A stretch of DNA of 64,000 nt from assembly GCA_021234155.1 (NCBI GenBank), contig JAJEKV010000020.1, positions 19,397,018 through 19,461,017 of the forward strand. The letters are read 5' to 3'. This DNA is from Isoetes taiwanensis. Its lineage: Eukaryota; Streptophyta; Lycopodiopsida; Isoetales; Isoetaceae. Under the pieces are notes generated by a model, which made no database searches, was not told the origin of the DNA, and worked only from the letters and a program-made list of their open reading frames with translations. Numbering within the stretch: the first letter of the stretch is position 1; each line of letters opens with the position of its first letter. Made by a program: the position numbers and the translations under genes. Below, piece by piece: positions 44,641 through 56,475 of this stretch.

Positions 44641-45440
44641 ATACCGCATGATTATATACCTAATCACAAGTACATCCGAGGTTAATGCCGGACGGGGGCA
44701 TAATCGAAGTCGACAGATCCATTACCTCCCTGGAGGCACGATCCCAACAAGCCTACCGAGGTCGGGTGCTCAAGAAGCTCATGGGGGGTCGATGGGGCAC
44801 AACTAACCGAAAGCATACCGAAGCCCGATATGCTCAGAGACGGACAGTCCTGAGGTCGCGGACTTTCATCCTCAAATACCGCTGACAAAGACCGATGCAC
44901 TCGCCCCTCACGGCCCCCGAATCCATCTCCTCGCCTCAATGCGAGGTGGTGTGCACTCGCAAATGGAAGCAATCACCCCGCTTTGTTGTCAAACCGCATA
45001 AAGATACATCATCATGAAATAAATGTATATATACATGTCAAGTGTGTGCCCGCAGGACATAGCTGATCTCGCATGTCCATAACCTCCGGTGAAGGCGATC
45101 CCAAAGACCGCACGGATCTTTGTGCTCAACGTCACATATAATGCACCGGCCCCGACCAACTCAAAGATAGCGCGTCCGGATTTGATCATATCGGGCAACT
45201 TTGAAGGGTATGAGATTCATCCTCAATGACTCCCATTTGGCGGCGTGTGAGCACTGCCCCGGCGTGGCTCACCAATCCATCCGCCCGCCTCAATTCGAAG
45301 ATGGTGTGCCCCTGTGCGAATGGAGGCAATGAGTCTGCGCCTTTTCATGGGCAAGTGGGTACGTAGATAGCATTGCGGGCCTCGTTCCAATGTGGGATTT
45401 ATGTGGCGCTGGTAGTGTAAAGATAAGTTAAATCAAACGC
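44641..45440. other. GC-richer segment with an internal diverged repeat, unidentified
   Basis: Phrases near 44910-44990 (CGAATCCATCTCCTCGCCTC, GGTGTGCACTCGC.AATGGA) recur near 45265-45340 (CAATCCATCCGCCCGCCTC, GGTGTGCCCCTGTGCGAATGGA). It is GC-richer than its flanks and open in short frames on both strands, with no recognisable protein. It may be the body of the LINE whose 3' end lies at 44510, or captured DNA. Confidence 0.45.
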
Positions 45441-45944
45441 ATTTATGGATTGGCATTAGGTTAATTTTGACGGGATCCTTAACTAAATTTGATTTGAAAA
45501 ATGCCAGTTAACACAAGACGAGTGGAATGACGTGCCAAAAATGCCAAACTGTATATATAATATAACACATGATTTGGAAGGTTTTTGTTGTATTTGTATT
45601 AAAATGCTAATTTGATGACAGATCCGATAAACTTCTAATATTTGAGTTTCGTATTTTGAGAGATGCTTATAGCAATGGTCTAGGGTAAGATTCGACTGCG
45701 GGGGAAAGCGTATATTTATAGCCATTTGAGCAGCTTAATGTCATTTAGTTGTCAGGCAAAAAAATTGGACGAATTTCTTAGGGCACTTGCAATGGCTAGA
45801 TTTGGAATTCCAGGAACGTCACGTGATGGGGCCGTCTTGCAAGGCAGCCGGCACCTGCATGCCGATGAAAACGAAGAGGGACAGCGGTCGGGATGTCTGT
45901 CGGAATGGCCATTGTGGCTCTTATTTGCTTTTTTGGTGTTCATG

Positions 45945-46064
45945 CAAGTGATGTGAGCGGTTGTTCGTAAGGTGGCGTGACCAAGTAGATTTTCTATCCG
46001 CTTTCAAGTGATGTGAGCGATTGTTGATAAGGTGGCCTGACCAAGTAGATTTTCTATCCGCTTT
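45945..46064. repeat. 60-bp tandem duplication
   Basis: CAAGTGATGTGAGCG...TCCGCTTT at 45945-46004 and again at 46005-46064, with about five differences. Confidence 0.9.
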
Positions 46065-46299
46065 GATAGACCCGAATATGTATGAATCGACATTCCTTCT
46101 ATGGCTACAACAGTCGATTTCCAGGGATCCCAGGCCAAATTTCAGATGCCTCAGTTCTGGTTGATTGTAAGCTTGCCTTGACCTTCTGAAATCGGGATAC
46201 TAGGAACCAATTCCGGGCCTTATCAGGTTATTTTAGCCTAACCCGCTGAATCAATTTCATCTCTGGCAGCTAATCCCGCAGTTCCTCTGATTCATGGTT

Positions 46300-46510
46300 T
46301 CCCCCGGGGGGTGCACTTATACATAAGGGGGGTATGGCATCTGCGTTCGGAGGGTAGCAAAAAACCCCCCTTGTATACGCAATTTTAAAAGGCAATTTGA
46401 CCCCTCTGTGTATAGATATTGCTCCAAATTAGCGCCTAAAAACACCCCTAACCCCTAAGTATACGTATGCAAATGGTCCAAAAAACACCCCTCCATTGAA
46501 CTCATACGCT
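46300..46510. repeat. C/G-run-rich block with inverted phrases
   Basis: Contains CCCCCGGGGGG, then AAGGGGGGTATGG and, ~45 bases on, ACCCCCCTTGTATACG; further CACCCCTAACCCCTAAG follows. The arms pair only loosely. It could be the end of a non-coding element; no target duplication is evident. Confidence 0.4.
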
Positions 46511-46857
46511 GATCAAAGGTGAATCCACTGGGTGGTTTCCTTGACCAAATCGGCCATCTTGCTTGAATTTCAGTTTGATTCTGTGGATCCATACTGGGTT
46601 CCTACCTGTTTTCTTGCTGTGGAATCTCTGCTCTGTTCTAATGTTTTTATTTAATGTCATGGTCACGTGGAAAGGTTTTTGAATGTAACGTAAGATAAAA
46701 TTAAATGTTCATATATTTCAAAGTGACCTTAGAAAGTGGCAGAGAATTTTTTGTGAAAAAAATATTGGTCGTTGATTTGGCATGATGCCTAGTATATGCA
46801 GGAGATCAATGGTCTGCATGCAATCCTAAAAACAAAGCCCATAATACTTGATAAAGC

Positions 46858-46988
46858 AATTTGATGACGGACCCGATATACAAAAAATAGATAGTATTTT
46901 TAAGTCATGCCACATTGAGTATCGAACAATTTGATGACCGAACCGATATAAAAAAAATAGATAGTATTTTTAAGTCATGCCACATTGG
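46858..46988. repeat. 69-bp tandem duplication
   Basis: CAATTTGATGACGGACCCGA... at 46858 and CAATTTGATGACCGAACCGA... at 46927. Both end in TTTTAAGTCATGCCACATTG. Confidence 0.9.
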
Positions 46989-47273
46989 GAGGGTCCATGA
47001 GAAGTGGTATTTTGGGGTTCTGGTGCTTCGTGTATGGCCTTAGGTTCTAGTGGAGGGGGCTACGACTTTTGCCGGAAGCCACGCTCCATAGGGCAAAGGA
47101 TATACCATGGTCGGCGGCCATAGCTTCTGTGTTGTGTTTTGTTTTGTGTTTTTGTTCTTAATCAATGTCAAGACCTCGATTTCTTTTTAATTCTTGTTAA
47201 GAACCTTCTGGTGAGGGCCAGATGCCTGAGAGATTCGATTCCTCTCAGCTTGTTTTCCATTTTCCCCCTAGCT

Positions 47274-47451
47274 CTTCTTCTCAAGCTCTAAGAGGTCAGC
47301 AAGCAGGCTCTACCTCGGTTTATTCCTCTCGATTCTTCTTGTCAAGCCCTAAGAGATCGGCAAGCCGGCTATAGCTGCGTTTATTCCTCTTAGTTCTTCT
47401 CAAGCTCTAAGAGGTTCGCAAACAAGCTCTATCTGCGTTTATTCCTCTCAG
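47274..47451. repeat. ~60-bp tandem repeat, three copies
   Basis: Each unit runs TCTTCT..(GT)CAAGC.CTAAGAG...GCAA.C..GCT.TA....GTTTATTCCTCT. Copies start near 47274, 47334 and 47395. They lie just downstream (in gene sense) of the AAAP transporter stop codon at 47528. Confidence 0.82.
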
Positions 47452-47527
47452 TTTGGAATATCTTACAGGATATATCACGATCTAATGGTTCAAAAAATTC
47501 TAAAAGCAACCCAAACGATTAAAGCAC

Positions 47528-50500
47528 CTATGAGAGAAGTGGTATTGCACACTGTGCTATCATAACCAACACACTCAACAATGCCGTTGGACTGTAAGTG
47601 AACACCATAAAGATATGCCATGTCAGTTCGTTTTCTTTCGTGTCTGATTATTGCGAAATATTTATTTAGAGACTCTACATTAGCTGCAATTTAACTATCT
47701 AAAACAAATTACGAGTCAATACCAAACTAGACTTCAAATTAGATTGGGAAAGCTTGTTTACCTGTTGTAGAAGGTTATGAAATGATTTGTGATAGGAATT
47801 ACGTAGGAGACCATGCATACTCCAGTGGCCCCTGTAACTGTAAGAACGGTGCCTGAGTTGTTTGGCCAAATTGCTGCAATTATGGTACAAAATGCTAGAA
47901 TGGCAACTGTCGCACTGAGCTGGCGTGCAAGCTTGTTTTTCTCCTTGTTACCAGGAATCCATTCCTTGATAATGTGCCGCATTGGGAACTCCATGGTAGG
48001 ACAGCCCATAGCAAGGTACACTGCACTAATCATCTTTTATGAAGAAAACTTGGGTTGGCACTAATCTGACGAATGAATATAGACACATACATGACATTGA
48101 GAGATTGAGAATTCCTTGGGGAAGTCCACCCCCAAGCCAAGTATTCTCAAGAATGTTGCTTTCAGTGGACTTCCCATAATATGCTGCACCAAAGAAGCCT
48201 GCAGCTCCATATATAAAATATGCTGTACCTGTATTATGGAGAATAGTTAGAATACATCTAAATTCAAAGCACAATCAATCATATTAAGCAGGCTATACAG
48301 CAGAGTTTCAAAGAAAAGACTCTTACTGGCTGCATTACCTAACTACAAAACTATATCACCGACCATCTGTTGGCAATTGACACCATCATAATGCTTCTCA
48401 ATCATTCAATTTCTATAGTTATTATCAGCTGAGATATAGCATAGGCAGATCAGATTTGCACGCTTGCGTCATAACGTCAGAGAGAGTTTTAAGCCTACAT
48501 TGTTTGGCTATTGTTAGGAGTACTAGAAAACTACTATGAGTTTTAAGCCTACATTGTTTGGCTATTGTTAGGAGTACTAGAAAACTACTATGGCTCCGTA
48601 CCTTCTATAATTTGTAGCACTAGCTGGTAGATCTGATGGTCAAATTACACTGCAGGTTGCATGGACTATTCCCTATAAACAGGACAAGAGTTTTGAGCTC
48701 ATCAACTATCAGTCTCCAATGTAATCGTGTCTTCATTTCAGCTCCCATTCTAATTGCAAACCTCCATGTTTTGTTGCTTATAATTTATGTCAATGGGATA
48801 AAATGTCAAATGCACTGTCTTTGGTTGACAGAAATGGGAACCTCATTCATGTCTACTTACTCCATTATATGATAAAAAATGTACAGAACTACCTAAGCCT
48901 GATAAATTTGGCTGCATGATGCAAATTTCTTACCAAGAATTACAGAACGTACTGAATACATGGTTATCTTCACCCCAAGTTTCCCAGGGGGCATCTCTGA
49001 AAGAAAGGGCATCATCATTGGTTGTACATAGAATGCAAATCCAAATATTGACACTGCTTGTGCAATAGAACCTACATACAAATTCAAAAGGATTAAACAT
49101 AGCATTTTCATTTTTTTCTCAGGATAGAATATAGCACATAGCATATAGCATATCAGCAAATTCAAGCCTCAGTTGGAAAACAACCAGTCACCTCAGAATC
49201 ATGGAAACTAATGCTTTTCACCTGAAGTTCAAAATTTGAAATTTACCATCTGTTTCTCACAAGGCCAATACTTGATCGATACAAGGAACTGGTGAGATGG
49301 AGGAAGATGACGAACACGAAAAGAATGCTCACAGCTCAACCATAGGCTCACCTCGAAAGATTATGCCTTTGATAAGTCATGATATTCTCAAGCTCTTTTA
49401 TATAACTTCCAGTATCTAGAACTTGCAGATGCTGTATTTGCGGGGATATGTGGATGTAATTGTTAATTGCAGCCATTTTGCTTTTCAGGCACTTATGAGC
49501 GAAATTGTACCTTCTTATTGAGACAGGCAAATGTAGCAAAGAATATGATAGAGACTGCAGGAGAGAATACAGTCAAGACTATCCGAGATCCTTAGCATGC
49601 ATTATCAAACTTGCATCAAACAATATTATTTCCTCAACTAACCCATGAACATTTATGTTAATGTTGTCCCATGCTAGCCAGTGGATTGGGCTTCTGTCCA
49701 TTATTCCATCTCCTGTTTTCCAACAGGTTATGGGCCCACACATGCCATCTGAAGTCGCTCTCTTGTCTTGCACAAGACCTTGTCCTGCTTCCTGCTCCTC
49801 TAACTAGCACCTGAATAATTGTGCCCAGTTTTTTTAATATCACAATCTTAACCAAGAATCTTCATGGATTTCTGTTTGCACACTTTTGTACAGTGACCAA
49901 TGCCTGCACAAAAGGTTGCTTTAGGTTAGTAAAGTCAACAGATGGAAGTCTTCATGTTGCCTTCCCATTTAAATAGTTGCCATGTCTTAAGTGCAGATAA
50001 TCATAGTCTTCTTACTGGAATAGGAACTGGAATTTTTATTAAATTGATTTTTATTGAGCGTCATTGAGCATTGATTAGGTTAGGTCATTGTGACATTTTT
50101 TACTTGGCCATATGCCACCGTCTCACTTTCATCAGCCCATAAGTCAAGGACGTCTGCGTACTCTCATAATTTTTCCAATCCACGCAATACTTGCCTACAA
50201 AGTAGTGTGCCTGTTGTGTTTTAGGAGCGGCAATTACAATGGAGTATCAACAAGAAGTAATCTGAAAAGTCTTATCACGTCTGTCCATATCCTTGAATCA
50301 TCTTTGAGTTTTTAGTTATCGGGCCTTTGCCCATGTTCTCAGCTGTCCTAAAGTTGAACCCAAAAGTAGAGACTGCATGTTCCTTGGGTATTATTTGATC
50401 AGAAAGTCACATCAGCCGTTTGATCTTCAAAAGTACATGTGAGCTATCTCCTCCCACTTTCATTCTTGTAGACAAATGTCCTTCAACCATTTCATGATAA

Positions 50501-52805
50501 TCAGTATTAAATCCAGAATTATTCTGATGCTCCTACACCCAAGCAGTTGTTTGGTCCAGGACTACACCTTTTCTTGAAAGCCCCACAAGAGACATGGTAG
50601 CAGTGACAAAAGCATTCCCTCATCCTTAAGTTTTCAAAATTTCTTACTGATATTGGATTTCCATGTCTGCACAGACAATGAACTTTCCTACATTTGAGTG
50701 GGGTGTTATAGACTGCTAGTTATAACAAAGAATATGGCTGAGATGGCAGGATTCCCTGCATGGCATCTTAGTTTTAAGACTAACAGAAATCCATATACTT
50801 GTTTAGCTACAGTTTCTTTCAACTCGGGTGCATTGTGTTTCTGTTATTCAACCTGTTTTTCAACAGTTATGTACAAATTTATGTTATGGTTATATACATG
50901 CCAGAAAACTGCACGTGGCCAGTAAGTTTGACTATAATGATGCTAGAACTGAATCTGTTATATTCAACAAACTAAGATGCAAGATGAATTCCGTTCTCAC
51001 TCTTCCAAACTTATTAACATTTACCTTACCAATGCTTGTAAAACCCCATGATGCAAGCTCTCCTGTTTGTACAGCAGGTAAGCCATGTTTTATGGAATCC
51101 GTCATCACCACAACCACTAGCCAAAGTACAATGGCAGTGCCCACTGTTGCAACATATTCCAACTGCAAAAGGTTAAAATTTGAGAATTATACTCACATGT
51201 AAGCCAATCTGTTGTATACAAATTTCTAGGCCTAACGGTTGAGTCCACTTTAGACAACTAGGCATTTGCCTTTCGCGGGCAGGTCCGATTTAACTCATTT
51301 ATGCTTTTATGCTTTCTTAACCTGGGCCACATTAAACAGGTTGGCTTACCTAGTTGATGATGTCTTCTTCGGCAAAATTATTCAGACTCTTAGTGCTAGT
51401 GAAATTCTTTTGCATACTGAGCATTAGCAATGCAAAAGACAATCTATCATCATAAGCCGACGTGTGATATTGGTGAGGAAGCTCCTACTCTAGATGATTT
51501 TAAACACTTCATTATCCAGCTATTCATCTGTGCAAGCTGTCGTGTATGCATATCCCATCCAGAGTAATATTAGCAGCAAAATTTACACCAAACTCCTGAA
51601 GGGCACAGTTTCAACTTTCCTGACATCATAAGACCCAAATGGCTGCTTGGATGTGTACTCCTTGGTACCGAATTACCATAGTGCAAAAGAGTATCGTTGC
51701 ATGCTGCGTGAGCATGAGCCAACAAGACTACATTCTGCAAACAACAATATTGAATGACTTATAGAGGTGAAGCGAGGAAGGAGTGCTACCTGACTGATCT
51801 TTTTAACTAGGCACAACGGCAAAATTATGCAAATTGCAATCATGATGGTGAGCACACGACCACTGCCCACAAGCCAATGTGGTACATTTGATGAGATGCT
51901 AAGAATTCCACTAACACCTGCTTCTGCAGCTTGCTGAATACCACCTATCATACTTCCTAGTAAAAGCACCAATATGCTAATCTCTGTCACAATCTGGTCA
52001 GCATACAAGGCAAATCTTAGAAGATTGAACAAGAAAACGATGTGCAAAGATGAGAGACCTCCTGTTTACCTTCCATCGTGGACCACCAACGAAAAGAGAG
52101 AGAGATTCGTAGTCATTGGCCCCTGTTTTATGAGCTTCCTTTAGAAGCAATCCGCATGTGTAAGCATTTGCTACTGCAACCGCTGACATTATAAGGAATC
52201 CAGAAACTATTCCTGTGACACTGAACGCCCATGACACTGGCAACACTGCTCTGCAACATAAGAAGCATGTCAAAATCCTAGCTTTATGGGAGTCAGGTGG
52301 CACAATACTTTGTAAGCAACAAATCCACAGGATAAATCATGAAGATGTTGTAAGGATATGGTCCAATGGCTTAATTATAATCAAGCTTCCGCGTTCTCTC
52401 ATCGTTCAAAAGCTTTTTCCTCTTACAATGACCGTGCAGCTTCCTTCATTCCCTTCTTAATGGATATTTATTAACAGAGACAATGCTTATCCCTGTAACA
52501 TGTAGGAAATAAAGGGGACTAAGATGTGTCTATGCACTTCAAGTTGAAGATGCTACATTGCAACAACAAATTTTGTCTTACCCGCCCATAATACTGAGAG
52601 TGAGTGTTGCAATGCCACTATAGAGGTGGTGCCTATGCTCCTTCACCTTCACTAGATACAACAAAGAATAGCTGCTAACATCTGCAGCAGGGGCATCCGT
52701 TTGAGATTGAGGACTGAAATTCCTATTGGGAATGGGATCGGCATTAGTGTGTATTTCGAGCGTTGGATGATTGACGGATCTTAATTGGGGCGATAGTTCT
52801 TCCAT
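47528..52805 (-). CDS. Amino-acid transporter, AAAP/SLC38 type, eight exons
   Basis: Members of this family (Pfam Aa_trans) move amino acids across plasma, vacuolar or other membranes, coupled to H+ or Na+. Exons on the minus strand: 52805-52582, 52250-52070, 51993-51790, 51162-51030, 49071-48934, 48228-48091, 48020-47762 and 47591-47528. All have GT-AG edges and matching phases, and they give 446 codons plus TAG, the normal family length. The start is the first ATG (MEELSPQ). A ~45-residue polar N-terminus precedes about ten or eleven hydrophobic segments: first GIATLTLSIMGGAVLPVSWA (family pattern G.G.L.LP.A), then TEISILVLLLGSMIGG, ICIILPLCLVKKISQLEY, IFGFAFYVQPMMMPFLSEM, FIYGAAGFFG and YLAMGCPTMEFPMRHII (SLC38-like). 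The last exon, a short hydrophobic helix, is the least certain. No lesion is seen. I cannot assign the subfamily or substrate. Confidence 0.9.
48484..48591. repeat. Exact 54-bp tandem duplication in AAAP intron
   Basis: GAGTTTTAAGCCTACATTG...CTACTAT at 48484-48537 is repeated at 48538-48591. It lies in the intron between exons 5 and 6 of the transporter gene. Confidence 0.92.
49072..51029 (-). other. Long intron 4 of the AAAP transporter gene
   Basis: 1,958 bp between exon 4 and exon 5, by far the longest of this gene. No mobile element is recognised in it; short frames on both strands look random. Confidence 0.6.
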
Positions 52806-52964
52806 AGCTGGTGGAATACTAAAACGTATTAGCAGCAGCGCTGCAATATATGAATCCTGATCTGTGATCAACAATGCCTTGTCTTTTTATCTTTTTTGCA
52901 TGCCAGAATATTTTTTTTAGTGGCAACGTTTTCTACCTGCGACCGGTTGTTGGAGATATATACA
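52806..52964 (-). promoter_or_regulatory. Candidate promoter / 5' UTR of the AAAP transporter gene
   Basis: On the minus strand a TATATA run at 52962-52957 lies about 150 bp before the ATG at 52805, leaving room for a start ~30 bp downstream and a ~120-base leader. It is a sequence-only guess; the real leader could instead begin farther upstream in the GC-rich segment 52991-53252. Confidence 0.35.
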
Positions 52965-53279
52965 CAATACCATAATTGGGTCGTCTTTTTCGTCGGTGGT
53001 GTAATCTCACATCGACACCTGTCCTATGTCAATATCACGGAATAACAATCGGCAGCACGAATTCTCGATGACTTGTAGAGCCGGTGGCTTTTTGCACAGA
53101 AGCGACCAGAGGTGACCGGACAGATCCGTCTATGGCGGTTCCAGATCCAGCGATGGGGTTTCGGTGGCGATGGCGTTTCAGATCCTGCAAGGCTGGAGAG
53201 CTAACAGGCGCCATAGCCAGGAGCTCGAGCCAAGAAGCAAACAGAGCAACCCAAAAACGACTCCCCAATTATGGTATTG
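52965..53279. mobile_element. 315-bp segment with ~26-bp terminal inverted repeats
   Basis: CAATACCATAATTGGG followed by TCGTCTTTTT at 52965-52990 is matched in reverse at 53253-53279 (AAAAACGAC, then CCCCAATTATGGTATTG). The inside is GC-richer than the flanks and open on the minus strand (53268-53035). It could be a non-autonomous DNA transposon carrying captured sequence, or a locally duplicated and inverted piece. No target duplication is visible. Confidence 0.55.
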
Positions 53280-53280
53280 T

Positions 53281-53376
53281 TAGGGTAAGCTAACTGGTCC
53301 AAGATTCCCAATTAGCTGCTCCCGGCTCCGCCGGTCGCAGCTAAACTGGGAATCTTGTCCCAGTTAGCTTACCCTA
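53281..53376. repeat. Long near-perfect hairpin, ~39-bp arms, 17-nt loop
   Basis: The left arm 53281-53319 (TAGGGTAAGCTAACTGG...TTAGCTGC) pairs with 53337-53376, with about four mismatches or bulges. The loop is TCCCGGCTCCGCCGGTC. Size and pairing fit a foldback element or a small-RNA precursor. It lies ~480 bp upstream of the AAAP transporter start codon. Confidence 0.85.
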
Positions 53377-53414
53377 TAACGTGAAGAAGGTTGAGTTTTT
53401 CTTTTATATGATTA

Positions 53415-54935
53415 CTAGTGACGGTGCCTAGCCTGACCGCAATGAGAAAATGTTTTGACCTTTTAGAAGACTATAAATGTTTTGACCCTTTATTATAACA
53501 AAAATATTCAAACATAACAATGGTGGCCAGCATTGCTAGGGATTAGTTCGAAAATTGTAAGATCTAAGAAGAATAAGAAAAAGAGTGTAATATTTACTCT
53601 CGAGTTGAATTGTTATTGTTGACACCTTGAAAATTACACATTGAAGAGGTAGTACATCATTACTCATACAAGAGATCCGGTAGTGAGTTAAGGAGCAATT
53701 TCATCCCATAGAATCTCTTTGTAGACTACATTTAGAATGAATCTTCTATCGTTTTTTAATAGTGCTCCTTGTCTTGAGGTATCTCGAATATAGGCCTTCA
53801 CTCCGTGATGTGTGGTGCACCTTGAGAATGCGACATAAAGTTGGTCGTGAGCGAAGACTAGTGTTAGTAGGTAGATGCCAACAGAGGTCATGTACTGGCC
53901 TTGTGACTTGTGTATGGTCATCGAGAATGCGAGTCGCATGAGGAACTGCCTTCACTTGAAAAGGAAGAGGTCGCTGTCTGATGGCTCCAGGGTTATCCGT
54001 GCATGAGGGCCCTTGTTCCTTTGTAGATGCCTGTGATTATCTCTGCATCTATGATTCTTGGGTGCGCATTGATTATCCGGAGGCGGAGGCGGGTGCAATT
54101 GCAAAGACCGGACTTCGGATTCATGTTTTTAAGTACGATGATGATGGCACCATCCTTGATGTGCAGCATATGCAGTGGCATGCCAAAAGCGTTAGATGGT
54201 TGATGAACTTGATTGCGAAATCCCTTGTAGCATTTTCGCCTTCTGCAATGATGACGTCTATGCTCGTATACTTATGGAGTTGTCCGTGTAACCTTAGGAG
54301 GATCTTATTGTTGATCTTCAGTGTGTCTTCATTCTTTGGTGTCAAGGTGGCCTCGTCATACAACGTTATTCCGTTATTTCCATCAAGATGGCCTCTGTTA
54401 TTTCCTTGCCGAAGATGCTGTCAATCAAGTCTTCTTTCACAATGCATTCTTTGGGTATCTCAACCAAGTCGCAGTCGAGCCATGGCTCATTGTTCATCCG
54501 TTCCCCCTTATCGAGACGTAGCAGCTAATGTGAAGAGGTCTGCTCATCTTTGCGAACCGCATATTTTGTGTCAACTTGTGGGTCTTGAAGCTAGTCCATA
54601 GTGAGTTCATCTTGACACATTTCGAGTTCCATCCTTGTTGCACGCTTGACCACAGGCAACTACTGTTGAAATTTGCAGCCAGTGAGCATTATCATTTCCC
54701 CAAACGACCTGTCATCTTGGCGTATATCGCATAAAATCCTGTCGACAACAGTGAGTGCCTGCATGTGTGTCATCCCCATTTTGTTCCAGACCATAATGCT
54801 TGCCTTTCTAAGTACATTTGCTTATTGGTTTGTTGCACACAATGCAGAGGTTGCCTCATGTGTCATGTTGAGTGGTAGAGTTGCTCAAGTGGGTAAGGTC
54901 GTCCATAGTACTGGTCCTAATCGCCTTGTTTAATA
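53415..54935 (-). mobile_element. Helitron 3' part with RepHel helicase relic
   Basis: The minus-strand helicase (see 53688-54930) is followed by ~270 bp. It then reaches a stem CGGT...ACCG (53439-53422), the bases TCA and CTAG (53418-53415) followed by T, the classic Helitron 3' end (short hairpin, CTRR, insertion before T). The 5' part, including the Rep nuclease, is absent; a LINE begins at ~54950 where it should continue. Helitrons move by a rolling-circle mechanism. Confidence 0.78.
53688..54930 (-). pseudogene. Helitron Pif1-like helicase, C-terminal part
   Basis: Read on the minus strand: FGEMIMLTGCKFQQ.LPVV (~54700-54655, the GGDFRQ.LPVV block with a stop), IPKECIVKEDLI, LTPKNEDTLKINNKIL (~54345), MNPKSGLCNCTRL (~54110) and SMTIHKSQGQ (~53923). 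The last is helicase motif V/VI with QLYVAFSRC following. It ends VVYKEILWDE then TAG. Frame changes near 54115 and 53985 and internal stops make it inactive. Confidence 0.88.
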
Positions 54936-54949
54936 GGATGTTATAAGAA

Positions 54950-56475
54950 GGTCCTCTCCCTCCCCCCCCCCAGTGGACCACTAGCAGAGTTGTTCCCATG
55001 TACAAGGGAGATGACCTGCACTGCCCAATCAATTATCAAACAATCATGGCAAGTTCGATATTTGCAAAACTGCTAGCCAGGATTCTCGAGCAGCAATTAA
55101 ATGGGCAGAGGTGGGGGCCCTCACACAGGCAGGGTTCAGGCCCCGACACTCAACCATTGGTCACATCTTCACACTGCGGACTCTGGTTGAAGACAGCAGG
55201 AACTGTCGGCAAAACCTGTATTGTTGCTTCGTTGACTTCGCCAAGGCCTTTGACACTGTGCCTCGGGAAAAATTGTGGGTAAGATTGCAACAGCTAGGGA
55301 TCCCTGCTATCTGAAGAATGCAGTGTACAAGGTGTATGAGACATGATCAGGCCAGTTGCAACCAACAAGCCAAGCATTTAATAGTAATATTGGGGTCCAC
55401 CAGGGATGCCCTCTCTCTCCACACTGGCTTTACATTGATCAGTTGGAGAGCTGGCTTGCTGACAATGGAGGAGAAGAAGCTCAACTTTTGCACCAGATCA
55501 TCAGACAGCTAATATATGCTAATGATGTGAACCTTCTAGCTTGCACTCTAGTAGACATGCAGTGCCATCTCGATGCCCTGAACACATTTTTCTAGGCGAC
55601 GACATGTGTGTCCATCTTGCAAAAACTAAGGTGGTCCTCATATTATCCTCGCGTCAGCCAATGACACCCTCCTTCGTGGAGGTGACACCCACCTACAAAT
55701 ATTTGAGAGTGGAGTTTTTTTCTACTATGCACTGGGACACTTCTATCTGGCTATGATTAATAGCGGGATGGAAGGCACTATATGCAACGAGAACAATAGT
55801 CACAGAGCGGAGTTGTATGATTGTGCCCATCAGTCGCACCTGTTCAAGGTCTTAGTGGAGCCCCTCCTCTTATATTGTCGAAGTCTGGGACCCGATGGTG
55901 TCTCTCCTTACCTAGAATGACTTGGAACATGTTCAAAAAGCCTTCTTAGCACAGACACTGGAGTGAATCCATATCAAATCCTGTTGCAAGAGATAGGTTT
56001 CTTGCCTCTTTAGAGGGCGGCCTTTGGCCGCCTCATCGTCTACTTTCAGAGGTGATCAATATGGATGATGCTCATCTCCCTAGCCTGGCTTATACCGTGG
56101 CAATGGGGCCGCAGTGCCTCAAGGCCTGTTGGAGGAAAAAGGGAGCTTGGTGGCTGGCCAGATGGAATATGCAGTAGTACAGGTTTACATAGATGCAAAG
56201 AAAATTAGATTATCATACCTTGGGACAATACCTTGACGCTTACTTCCTCAGCAAGCTCCCTTGAATAGGTCCCAGTGCCACATAAACCCCACATTGGAAT
56301 GGGGCCTGCAACACTACTGGCATACCCAATTGCCTATGAAAAGGTGCAGACTCATTGCCTCGATTCGTTCAGTTGCACATCATAACCGAATTATGATGGA
56401 TAAATGGATTGGGAAAGCATGCCAGGACATGCACATCCATTTCCTTCCAAAAAAAAGGATCTTAAACCTCTGAAG
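54950..56475 (+). pseudogene. LINE ORF2 fragment, YADD changed to YAND
   Basis: Starts at the QWTTSR stretch of reverse transcriptase, the same point reached at the right end of the window. Motif A LYCCFVDFAKAFDTVP is intact near 55215-55262. Motif C reads QLIYANDVNLLA (about 55506-55541), so the first of the two catalytic aspartates is Asn. Frame changes occur near 55310 and 55590. The C-terminal part is degenerate; no 3' tail is seen. Confidence 0.85.

Noticed and set aside
51690..51745. Candidate extra AAAP exon (NVVLLAHAHAACNDTLL)
   Set aside because: It has splice-like edges, but joining exon 3 directly to the LEYVATVG exon gives the expected family sequence and correct phase; the inserted peptide is polar where a membrane segment is expected.
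53035..53268. 77-codon minus-strand frame as N-terminal extension of the AAAP transporter
   Set aside because: It ends in a stop (TGA) before the transporter exon and no donor joins it in frame; it is at most 5' leader or captured sequence.
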